DNA of 48,646 bases. Source: Rubrivivax sp. (GTDB lineage Bacteria > Pseudomonadota > Gammaproteobacteria > Burkholderiales > Burkholderiaceae_C). Made by a program: the position numbers and the translations under genes. The notes beneath the pieces are model-generated. The model was not told the DNA's origin. It did not search any database and saw nothing but the letters and a program-made list of their open reading frames with translations. The stretch lies in assembly GCA_026785885.1 (NCBI GenBank), contig JAJAZC010000121.1:1-48646 (forward strand), given 5' to 3'. Shown in pieces: positions 9,678 through 18,700 of the stretch (position 1 is its first letter; the number at the start of each line of letters is the position of its first letter).

Positions 9678-10970
9678 CTATCTCATCATCCCCGGCAGCC
9701 ATAAGCTCAGCGGCTGAAAGTGCAGCACCACCACTAGCGCCAGCACCAGCGCAGCGACAAAGAGCCAGACGCCGCGGAAGATCTGGCGCAGGCCGACGTC
9801 CTTCAGCAGCGAATTCAGCACGAACAGGTTCATGCCCACCGGCGGGCTGATGAGCCCGATCTGCACCACCAGCACGATCAGCACGCCGAACCACACCGGG
9901 TCGAAGCCCAGCCCGGTGACGATGGGGAAGAACACCGGAATTGTCAGCAGCACCATGCTGAGCTCTTCCATGATGGTGCCCAACAGCACGTAGATCAGCA
10001 TCATCGCGCCCACCACCATCAACGGGCTCAAGCCCTGGCCCAGGATCCAGTCCTTGAGATCGCCAGGCATCGTCGTGAAGTTGACGAAGCTCGAAAACAG
10101 CATGGCTGCGATCAGGATCGTGAACAGCATCGCCGTCGTGCGCGCGCTTTCCACCAGCACCTGAAGCAGCACGCGCCAGCTCAAGGTGCGGCGCGCCAGC
10201 GCAAACAGGAAGGCGCCCATGGCACCGATGCCTGCGCCTTCGGTGGCGGTGAAGACGCCGCCGTAGATGCCGCCCAGCACCAGCACCACCAACAGCGCCA
10301 CACCCCAGATGTCGCGCAGCGCCTTCAGCCGATCGGGCCAGGCGGTGCGTTCGCCGGCCGGGCCGGCGCTGGGGTCGCGCCAGGTGATCCAGGCCACGGC
10401 CGCCATCAAAAAGCCGGCGCACATCAGGCCTGGCAACACGCCCGCAGCAAACAGCTTGCCGATGTTGGTCTCGGTCACGATGCCGTAGATCACGAGGATC
10501 GTGCTGGGCGGAATCATGATGCCCAACGTGCCGCCGGCTGCGATGACGCCGGTGCTCAGGTAGTCGGCATAGCCGAGCTTCTTCATCTGCGGGTAGGCCA
10601 CCTTGGCCATCGTGGCTGCGGTTGCGATGCTGCTGCCGCAAATGGCGCCAAAGCCGGCACAGGCCAGCACCGTGGCGTGCGCCAAGCCGCCGCGCAGGTG
10701 GCCGATGAAGGCATACGCAGCCCGAAACAGCTCCTGCGCCAGCCCAGCGCGCGCGACGAAGTTGCCCATCAGGATGAACAGCGGCACGACGCTCAGCGTG
10801 TAGGCGAAGCCGGTGTCGTAAACCACCTGTGCTGCGTTAGCCATGGTCGGCGCCCAGCCGCGCATGAGGCCCAGGCCGACAAAGCCCACCAGCCCCATTG
10901 CAAAGGCCAGCGGGATGCGCAGCAGCGCCAGCACAAACACCGCAGCAAAGCCGATCAGCGCTTCAGACAT
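9678..10970 (-). CDS. dctM: TRAP transporter large permease (DctM)
   Basis: Hydrophobic protein with GGTLGIMIPPSTILVIYG and SPPVGMNLFVL motifs. Confidence 0.93.
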   Translation of the reverse strand: MSEALIGFAAVFVLALLRIPLAFAMGLVGFVGLGLMRGWAPTMANAAQVVYDTGFAYTLSVVPLFILMGNFVARAGLAQELFRAAYAFIGHLRGGLAHATVLACAGFGAICGSSIATAATMAKVAYPQMKKLGYADYLSTGVIAAGGTLGIMIPPSTILVIYGIVTETNIGKLFAAGVLPGLMCAGFLMAAVAWITWRDPSAGPAGERTAWPDRLKALRDIWGVALLVVLVLGGIYGGVFTATEGAGIGAMGAFLFALARRTLSWRVLLQVLVESARTTAMLFTILIAAMLFSSFVNFTTMPGDLKDWILGQGLSPLMVVGAMMLIYVLLGTIMEELSMVLLTIPVFFPIVTGLGFDPVWFGVLIVLVVQIGLISPPVGMNLFVLNSLLKDVGLRQIFRGVWLFVAALVLALVVVLHFQPLSLWLPGMMR

Positions 10971-11025
10971 TCAGTGCCTCGGGCACGTCTGCGCCTCGAT
11001 AGCAAAAACTTTGAACGTTAGCGCC

Positions 11026-11523
11026 TCAGACATACGCGTCTTCGGCCTGGTCGGTTGGAGCTTCCTGCGTCTGCAAGGCCAGCACCGCATGCACGCCGGC
11101 CGTGACGGCACACAACACAGCCATCACATACACAAACGGCGCCAGCGGCAGCTGCAGCTGCGCGGTGATGTCGCCGTAGCCGGCCATCTGCCCGGCCTTG
11201 CTCCACATCAGCCAGGCCAGGCCCAGCAGCAAAGCCGCGCTCAGCAGATCGACGGCAGCCAGCTGCATGCGGCGCAGCGCGGCCGGCGTCCAGCGGTCGA
11301 GCGAATCGAAGACCACATGCTCACGCTGTAGCGACACCAGCGGCAGCCCGGCAAAGATGACGACGACCATCAGCAGCTCGGTCAGCTCCAGCGAGCCGGG
11401 CACCGACGCGCTCAGGAATTTGCGGCCCAGCACGTCGACAAAAGTCAGCACCATGATGCCGAACAGCGCCAGCGCGGCCAGCAGGCCGCACAGCGTGGGC
11501 AGCAGCTTCTTCAAACGCGGCAA
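11026..11523 (-). CDS. dctQ: TRAP transporter small permease (DctQ)
   Basis: Four-TM protein with VDVLGRKFLSASVPGSLELTELLMV; the predicted start is TTG. Confidence 0.87.
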   Translation of the reverse strand: MPRLKKLLPTLCGLLAALALFGIMVLTFVDVLGRKFLSASVPGSLELTELLMVVVIFAGLPLVSLQREHVVFDSLDRWTPAALRRMQLAAVDLLSAALLLGLAWLMWSKAGQMAGYGDITAQLQLPLAPFVYVMAVLCAVTAGVHAVLALQTQEAPTDQAEDAYV

Positions 11524-11530
11524 GGCGCCA

Positions 11531-11746
11531 TCCCACGCGACGCGTGGGATGCGTAAATCACGCCCGGCGCGTGAGGTGCGTCTTTCACACGCGACGCGTG
11601 GGATGCGTCACTCACACGCCGCGCGTGCGGTGCGTCATGCCCGCGCCGCGCGTGGGATGCGTCATGCCCACGCCGCGCGTGGGGTGCGTCATGCCCACGC
11701 CGCGCGTGGGGTGCGTCATGCCCACGCCGCGCGTGGGGTGTGGCCA
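11531..11746. repeat. 27-bp tandem array, 8 units, each an inverted repeat (consensus GCCCACGCCGCGCGTGGGGTGCGTCAT)
   Basis: Units begin at 11531, 11558, 11585, 11612, 11639, 11666, 11693, 11720; most have CCCACGC-NNN-GCGTGGG-like arms. Confidence 0.95.
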
Positions 11747-11752
11747 CCCGGT

Positions 11753-12769
11753 TCACTGCAGCTTGGCGATGTCGGCGCGGAAGGTGACCAGTGCCTTCTT
11801 CGGCTCCTTCATGCCCTTGGCTTCGGCCGCCTTGGCCCAGGTGTCCACCAGCGGATCGGTCCTGGCCGTCACGGCCTTGACGAAGGCCGCGTCGGCCTTG
11901 CTGATCTGCACACCGGCGGCCTGCATGAAGGCCATGCCGCGGCGGTCGACCTTGTCCCAGGCCTTGCCGAACATACGGGCGGCGAATTCACCCGACATCT
12001 CGTCGATGGCACGCTTCACGTCAGCAGGCAGCGCGTCGTACTTGGCCTGGTTCATCATGAACACGAAGCTGGTGTTGTACAGGCCACCAGGAAACTGCGT
12101 GCCATGCTTGATGACCTTGTCGATCTTGAAGCTCTCGACGCTTTCTGCCGGGAACAGCGTGCCGTCCATAACGCCGGTGCTGAGCAGCTCGTAGCTTTCT
12201 GGCGCCGGCTTGAGCGTCACGTTCATGCCCATCGCCTTGCTGATCTCGTTGACCATGCCGCCGCCAACGCGCCACTTCAAGCCGAGCAAATCTTCGGCCT
12301 TGACCACCGGCCGCTTGGTGTTGAAGACGATGCCGGGGCCGTGCGTGAACACGGTGATGACCTTCACGCCCTTGTGTTCGTCGGCCATCGCCGGTGTCTT
12401 GGCGTACAGGCGCTGGAAGGCCACCGACACGGCTTCAGCGTTGTCGCCGAGAAACGGAAACTCCGCAATCTGCGTCGTCACGAAGCGGCCCGGGGTGTAG
12501 CCGTGCACCGTGAAGGAGATGTCGGCCAGCCCGTTGCGCACCGCGTCGAAGGTGGCTGGCGGCGCAGCCACGCTGCGCGGCAGCAGGTTGCACTTGACCT
12601 TGCCGGTGGTCTTCTGCTCAAGCAGGCTGCACCACTCTTTTTGCGTTTCCGTCAGCGCATGGCTGGGCGGCAGCCAAGACGATGAAGTGAGGACAGTCTG
12701 CGCCTGAGCGCCACCAAACAGCAGCGCTGCGGTGGCCGCAAGGGCGAGGGGCTTGGACACGGGGCGCAT
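11753..12769 (-). CDS. dctP: TRAP transporter substrate-binding protein (DctP)
   Basis: Signal peptide MRPVSKPLALAATAALLFGGAQAQ; LGLKWRVGGGMVNEISKAMGMNVTLKPAPESYELLSTGVMDG. Confidence 0.92.
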   Translation of the reverse strand: MRPVSKPLALAATAALLFGGAQAQTVLTSSSWLPPSHALTETQKEWCSLLEQKTTGKVKCNLLPRSVAAPPATFDAVRNGLADISFTVHGYTPGRFVTTQIAEFPFLGDNAEAVSVAFQRLYAKTPAMADEHKGVKVITVFTHGPGIVFNTKRPVVKAEDLLGLKWRVGGGMVNEISKAMGMNVTLKPAPESYELLSTGVMDGTLFPAESVESFKIDKVIKHGTQFPGGLYNTSFVFMMNQAKYDALPADVKRAIDEMSGEFAARMFGKAWDKVDRRGMAFMQAAGVQISKADAAFVKAVTARTDPLVDTWAKAAEAKGMKEPKKALVTFRADIAKLQ

Positions 12770-12916
12770 AAATTCTCCAATCGATGGATGTGGCACAGGT
12801 ATCTCAATTTTCACGGCCCGACACCGAAGTTGAGCTGACTCGGCAGCTAGGACTAACCCGCGCCGCACCAAGTTGCGAGCGTGGCCGTCGGCCGTGCCAA
12901 CAGTTTCCCTTTGGCG

Positions 12917-13750
12917 TTAGTTGCCGGCAGGGTTTTTGCGCACCGGCTGCGCCCCGTTGCGTAGCGCGAGCTGTTTGGCGATCTCTGCCGTCATTGCGTC
13001 CATTTCGCTCAGCACCCTCTCGCTGGTGGTGGCAACCGTCACGAACTGTTCCTTGCGCGGGTTGTCGATGTTGTGCAGCGCGCTGTCGAAAAACACCATC
13101 TGCATACGCGCCAGCTCTAACTGCGGCGTAATGTTTGCGAACTCGGATTTCGCATCGTCGAACATCATGAGCGCGGCCTTGAACTGTGTAGCGGCAAATT
13201 CAGCGCGTTGTTTCAGCTCCGGCGCGCGTGCTTCTGTCTGGTACATCAAAAAGCACGCGGCAGCTCGTTGCGACAACATGCGTTGCCGTGCTGCCAGGTT
13301 GAGCAGGGCCGCGGGCGCCTCGACCCCGCCTTTGACAAACCCCTGGGTCAGCGCCTCGGCGTTGTTGAGCAACTCTTCGCTAACGAGAATCGCCGCCTGC
13401 AGCGTCTTGGCCGCAGGTGGTACCGACACGCTGAGCGCAAGCTTGGCGATCAACTCGCCCTGCTGTTTGCCCGACGTCTCTAGTGGCCCGCGCGCAGCGA
13501 GCAGGACCAGCGCCAGACCGCTGCGCAGTTCATCCAGCGATGTGCTCAGAATCGTTCCGGCCCTTGCAGGCAGCACATCCAGCGCCTGCATTGCATAGGC
13601 CTTCAGCACCCGCTGGCTCAGCATGCGTTGGCGGCCCGCTGTCGACACCAGGTTGAGGCTGGCCACGGATTGCGCGCTAGCTTGCATCTGCAAGCTCACA
13701 CAGCCTGAAACGCCGGCAGCGCCTATGAGCAACAAACGACGACGCTGCAT
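12917..13750 (-). CDS. lipoprotein with type IV pili/nitrate-sensing (PilJ N-terminal-like) domain
   Basis: MQRRRLLLIGAAGVSGC leader; two 'AGRQRMLSQR/AARQRMLSQR' motifs typical of PilJ/NIT-like domains. Confidence 0.75.
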   Translation of the reverse strand: MQRRRLLLIGAAGVSGCVSLQMQASAQSVASLNLVSTAGRQRMLSQRVLKAYAMQALDVLPARAGTILSTSLDELRSGLALVLLAARGPLETSGKQQGELIAKLALSVSVPPAAKTLQAAILVSEELLNNAEALTQGFVKGGVEAPAALLNLAARQRMLSQRAAACFLMYQTEARAPELKQRAEFAATQFKAALMMFDDAKSEFANITPQLELARMQMVFFDSALHNIDNPRKEQFVTVATTSERVLSEMDAMTAEIAKQLALRNGAQPVRKNPAGN

Positions 13751-14044
13751 ACCTTGACCTCTACATAGTTTGGGCTCTGGCAAAACACCGAGCCGATACA
13801 ACTGATTACAACGCGCCGGGTTCTGCTCGCGCAACGCATCGGCTACACGCCGACGTTCCTGGCGTGACAGATGCACGATGGGGTATGCAGCTAAGCGTTT
13901 CGTGAATGCACCACGAGCGGTCGCGCTACCCCCGGATCTGTGGGGCCTCGGCACCGCTTTGGGCAGGCTTGTCACCGAAGCCCGGGATGTCGCGGCAGTG
14001 CACGACGCCCTAGTCTTTAGCCCAACGAATCCAAGGACGTCCCG

Positions 14045-14809
14045 ATGAACAAGATCACCTTCGCCGCGCTTGGCCTCAGCCTTACGGCCATCACCGCACC
14101 GGGCTTCGCCGCCCCGATCACGCTGGCCGTCACGGTGCGCGACTTCTGCTCATCGGCCTTTACTGCGGCGGCCAGCTGCAGCAACCATGTCGACTTCGAC
14201 AACAGCGGCATCGAGAGCGTCAGCGACGCCGTCAAAGCCACGCTGGGCGCCGACGGCAAGCCAGTGTTCAACGCCAGCCCGTCTTCGGTCTTCAGCACCG
14301 CGGCCAACTTCGATCAGTGGTTCCGCGACACCCCGGGTATCAACCAAGCCATCAGCAGCAGCCTGACGCTGAGCGAGACGCTGCCCGGCATCTACGAATT
14401 CCAGAGCGCGGCCTACTTTCCTATCGACGGCCTGGGCTTCGGCAACCAAGGCAACGCGCACAACTACCACTTCACGATGGAGCTGCATTCCAGCTTCACC
14501 TACCGCGCCGGCCAGACCTTCAGCTTCACCGGCGACGACGACGTCTGGGCCTTCATCGACAACCAGCGCGTCGTCGACCTCGGCGGCATCCATGGCGCGG
14601 CCAGCCAGAGCGTCAACCTCGATACGCTGGGCCTGGTCGACGGCCAGAGCTACAACTTCGACTTTTTCTTCGCCGAGCGCCACCTGACCGAATCCAACCT
14701 GCGCATCCAGACCTCGATCGACTTCGGCAACCGCGTGCCGGAGCCGGCAACGCTGGCGCTGGTGGGGCTGGCGTTGCTGGGTGCGGCGGGCGCGCGGCGC
14801 AAGCGCTGA
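14045..14809 (+). CDS. PEP-CTERM sorted protein with fibro-slime-like domain
   Basis: Signal peptide; DDDVWAFIDNQRVVDLGGIHGA; C-terminal VPEPATLALVGLALLGAAGARRKR. Confidence 0.88.
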   Translation: MNKITFAALGLSLTAITAPGFAAPITLAVTVRDFCSSAFTAAASCSNHVDFDNSGIESVSDAVKATLGADGKPVFNASPSSVFSTAANFDQWFRDTPGINQAISSSLTLSETLPGIYEFQSAAYFPIDGLGFGNQGNAHNYHFTMELHSSFTYRAGQTFSFTGDDDVWAFIDNQRVVDLGGIHGAASQSVNLDTLGLVDGQSYNFDFFFAERHLTESNLRIQTSIDFGNRVPEPATLALVGLALLGAAGARRKR

Positions 14810-14914
14810 GTGCTCGGCCTGGGCGGCAGCGCCTCTGCGGCTGGCTACCCACGCTTATCGCCACGTTGTCAGCGCCGGTCACCAGCGCTGACAGCTGGGC
14901 GGTCAGCTCCCCGC

Positions 14915-15236
14915 ATGGACGCAGACCACAGCACCAGTGACGAGCAAAGCCTCCGGCTGACCCGTGCAGCGCCGAGCCGCTTGCAAGCACAGCCGCAAAG
15001 GCTGCAAAGCGCACTGGCGACCTTGGACCGTTGGGACCGGGTAGCGCCGCTGGACTCCAAGCCGCTGCGGGACGACTAGCGCCGAATTTTGACTGGCGGC
15101 GACCGGCAGGTGCTTCTTCAGCCCGGCTCCAGGGGCCAGCAACTTCGGCAGGCTCTCGCCCTTGGGCAGAGCACTCGATCACAAGCAACGCCTGGCAATC
15201 ATTCGCGCATGCAAAGGTCGTAGCTCGAACACCTGA
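14915..15236 (+). pseudogene. degraded partner ORF upstream of a nucleotidyltransferase
   Basis: Frame 1 (...LQSALATLDRWDRVAPLDSKPLRDD) stops at TAG 15077-15079, continues RRILTGGDR..., and ends in another frame (RALDHKQRLAIIRACKGRSSNT*, TGA 15234-15236). Confidence 0.55.
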
Positions 15237-15739
15237 TCCGCGCCGGGGCCGAGATCACGAACCAGTCCGAGTTTGTGATCATCGGCAGCCAGTCGATCGT
15301 CGGCGCGCTGCTGGCGCCTCCGCGCGAGTGCACGGTGTCGATGGAAGCGGATATCTACCCTCTGCAGGCGCCGGAGCTGGCCGACCTTATCGACGGTGCC
15401 ATTGGCGAGCTGTCGTTCTTTCACGATCACTTCGGCTACTACGCGCAGGGCGTAGGCCCAACCACCGCGAAGCTCCCCCGCGGCTGGCAGGATCATTTGA
15501 TCCGTCTGCCGTCAGAGGCTACGAAGGGCCGCGTCGGTTACTGCCTGGACCCTACGGACCTGTTTGTCTCCAAGGCCTGTGCCGGGCGCTAAAAGGACGC
15601 CGGCTTGAACCGGGCCTTGCTGCGACACGGCATCGCCTCGGTTGGCCTGGCGCTGGCCCGTGCCGCCGGGCTGGACAACGCTGCTGACGCCGCCCGCGCG
15701 GCCGCCTGGATACGGCGTCCGGTGGCAGCGGCGCGCTGA
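15233..15739 (+). pseudogene. nucleotidyltransferase (DUF6036-like) with in-frame stop
   Basis: LIRAGAEITNQSEFVIIGSQSIVGALL...DPTDLFVSKACAGR*KDAGLNRALLRHGIASV...; TAA at 15590-15592, same frame open to TGA 15737-15739; no ATG at the expected start (CTGA overlap). Confidence 0.6.
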
Positions 15740-15759
15740 AAGCGCTGCTCCTCGGCCCC

Positions 15760-18700
15760 TCAACCCCGCGCCAGCACCGCCTCCAGCGCCCGCCCCGTGT
15801 GCGAGCCCGCGGCCACCACGGCCTCGGGCGTGCCGGCGACCACCACGCGGCCGCCGGCGTTGCCGCCATCCGGCCCCAGGTCGATGACCCAGTCGGCTTC
15901 GGCGATGACGTCGAGATCGTGTTCGATGACCACCACGCTGTGGCCACCGTCGACCAGCCGGTGCAGCACCTGGATTAGCCGGCCGACATCGGCCATGTGC
16001 AGGCCCACGGTCGGCTCGTCCAGCACGTACAGCGTGCGCGGCGCGCGTTGGCCGCGGCGGGTGATGTCGTCGCGCACCTTGCTGAGTTCGGTGACGAGCT
16101 TGATGCGCTGGGCTTCACCGCCGCTCAGCGTCGGTGAGGGTTGGCCCAGCGTCAGGTAGCCCAGGCCGACGTCTTTGAGCAGCTGCAGCGGGTGCGCGAT
16201 GGCCGGCATGCTGGCGAAGAAGTCGACCGCCTCGTCGACTTCCATGCGCAGCACGTCGCCGATGCTTTTGCCGCGCCAGGTGACGGCCAGCGTCTCGGGG
16301 TTGAAGCGCGCGCCGTGGCAGATGTCGCAGGGCACCTTGACGTCAGGCAGAAAGCTCATCGCGATGGTCTTCATGCCCTGGCCTTCGCAGCCCGGGCAAC
16401 GCCCCTCCCCGGTGTTGAAGCTGAAGCGCGCCGCGGCATAACCACGGGCCCTGGCTTCCAGCGTTTCGGTAAACAGCTTGCGCATCGCGTCCCAGAAGCC
16501 GACGTAGGTCGCTGGGCAGCTGCGCGGGGTCTTGCCGATCGGCGTCTGGTCGACCTCCAGCACACGGTCGATGTCCTCGAAGCCCTGCAGGCCCGTGCAG
16601 CCGACCAGCGATGGCCGGCGGCCCGCGCTCAGCGCATCACGTCCGGCCTTGGTGGCCTTGTGCTGCACCAGTGCGGCCACGTTGGCCAGCAGCACATCGC
16701 GCGCCAGCGTGCTCTTGCCGGAGCCCGACACGCCCGTCACCGCCACCAGCCGGCCCAGCGGCAGCTGCAGGTCAACACCTTGCAGGTTATGCAGGTGCGC
16801 GCCCTGCAGCGTCAGCATCGGCTGGTTGGCGCCCAGCGCGCGGCGCGCCTGCTGCGGGTGGCGCATCGGGTGTGCAAGCAACCGGCCGGTCACGGACTCG
16901 GGCACAGCCGACAAATCCGCAGCGCTGCCTTGCGCCACCAGCGTGCCGCCGCGGCGCCCGGCGCCGGGGCCGATGTCGATCAGGTGCTCGGCGCGGCGGA
17001 TGGTGTCCTCGTCGTGCTCCACCACCACCAGCGTGTTGCCTGACGCGCTGAGCTTGGCCAAAGCGCCCAGCAAGATGCCGTTGTCGCGCGGGTGCAGGCC
17101 GATGGTCGGCTCGTCCAGCACGTAGCACACACCCTGCAGGTTGCTGCCCAGCTGCGCGGCCAGGCGAATGCGCTGCGCCTCGCCGCCGCTGAGCGTGGGC
17201 GCGGCGCGGTCCAGCGTCAAGTAACCCAGGCCGACATCGGACAGAAACTCCAGCCGGCTCGCGATCTCCGTAATCACATCGCGCGCAATGCCGCTTTGGC
17301 GCTCGCTCAAGCGGCCGTGCACAGACAGCGTTGCAATCCATGCCCGCGCTTCGTGCACCGACATGCGCGCCACGTCTTCGATCGGGTGCTGCTCGAAGGT
17401 GACCTTGCGCGACGTGGCGTTGAGCCGCGCGCCGCCGCAGTCGCTGCAAGGCGCGTCGACAACACCCTCGACCTCGGCTTCTTCGGACGGGAAGGTCATC
17501 TCACGGCCCTGCGTGTCGTCGGCTTTCACGCTGTCGTCGTAGGCCTTGCGCTGCTCACGCGTCAGCTTCAAGCCGGTGCCTACGCAGCCGGTGCACCAGC
17601 CGTGTTTGCTGTTGTAGCTGAACATGCGCGGGTCGAGCTCTGCGTAGCTGGTGCCGCACACCGGGCAGGCGCGCTTGGTGCTGAAGACCTTGATGTCGCC
17701 CACGCCGCTGCCAGTACCGCCAAAGTCCATCGCCACCGCCAGCCGGTCGATCGGGTGCAGCAGGTGCAGCACCCCGCGGCCGCCATCCAGCGCCTTGCTC
17801 AGCAGCGCGCGCAACTCGGGCTCGTTGGCTGCGCTGATGACGATGTCGCCCACCGGCAGCTCCAGCGTGTGCTCCTTGAAACGGTCGATGCGCGGAAAGG
17901 GCTGCGTCGGCAGGAATTCACCGTCTACCCGCAGGTGCGTGTGACCGCGCGCGTGGGCCCACTTGGCCAGATCGGTGTAGACGCCCTTGCGGTTAATGAC
18001 CAGCGGCGCCAGCAGGCCCACGTGCTCGCCGGCATGGTCGCGCAGTAGCTGCGCGGCGATGCTTTCCACACTCTGCGCGCGCACCGGTGCGCCGTCGTGC
18101 ACGCAATGCTGCAAGCCGAGCTTGACCCACAACAGCCGCAGGAAGTGCCAGACCTCGGTGGTGGTGGCCACCGTGCTTTTGCGGCCGCCGCGGCTCAGGC
18201 GCTGCTCGATGGCCACCGTGGGCGGAATGCCGTAGACCGCGTCGACCTCGGGCCGCCCTGCGGGCTGCACGATGCTGCGGGCGTAGGCGTTCAAGCTCTC
18301 CAGATAACGCCGCTGCCCTTCGTTGAACAGGATGTCAAAAGCCAGCGTGCTTTTGCCCGAGCCGCTGACGCCGGTGATGACGTTGAACTTGCCACGCGGG
18401 ATGTCGACGTTGAGGCTTTTGAGGTTGTGCTCGCGCGCGTTGACGATGCGGATGTTCTCGTCGGCCGCCGCGCGGCGCTCGCGCACGGCGCTCTGCAAAG
18501 AGCGTCCGTCCTCGCCGACCGATTGCACGGGCCGGCCTTCTTCGACCATCAAGGTGCCGGTGCCGAGCGCGGTTTCGTAGTCGCGCAGCGCCTGCCCGGT
18601 GTGCGATGTGGGGTGCGCCTTCACATCGTCCGGCGTGCCGTAGCAGACAACAGCGCCGCCGGCTTCACCGCCTTCGGGGCCCAGGTCGATGACCCAGTCG

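Noticed and set aside
9640-9680. Short CTTAC-TTA-GTAAG inverted repeat between dctM and the AbrB gene
   Set aside because: Only 5-bp arms without flanking support; too weak to call a terminator or operator.
11531-11746. CRISPR array
   Set aside because: Units are contiguous 27-mers with no unique spacers and no cas genes nearby.
11198-12685. 495-aa plus-strand ORF crossing the 27-bp array, with HATRGMRH-type peptide repeats
   Set aside because: The period (27 = 9 codons) keeps several frames open; flanking parts are antisense to dctQ and dctP. Peptide repeats are probably a by-product of the DNA array.
15209-15223. MQRS-TAG as a nonsense mutation at codon 5 of the nucleotidyltransferase
   Set aside because: That segment fits better as the 3' end of the overlapping upstream ORF (ACKGRSSNT*); the native start is more likely at the CTGA/ATGA overlap at 15233.
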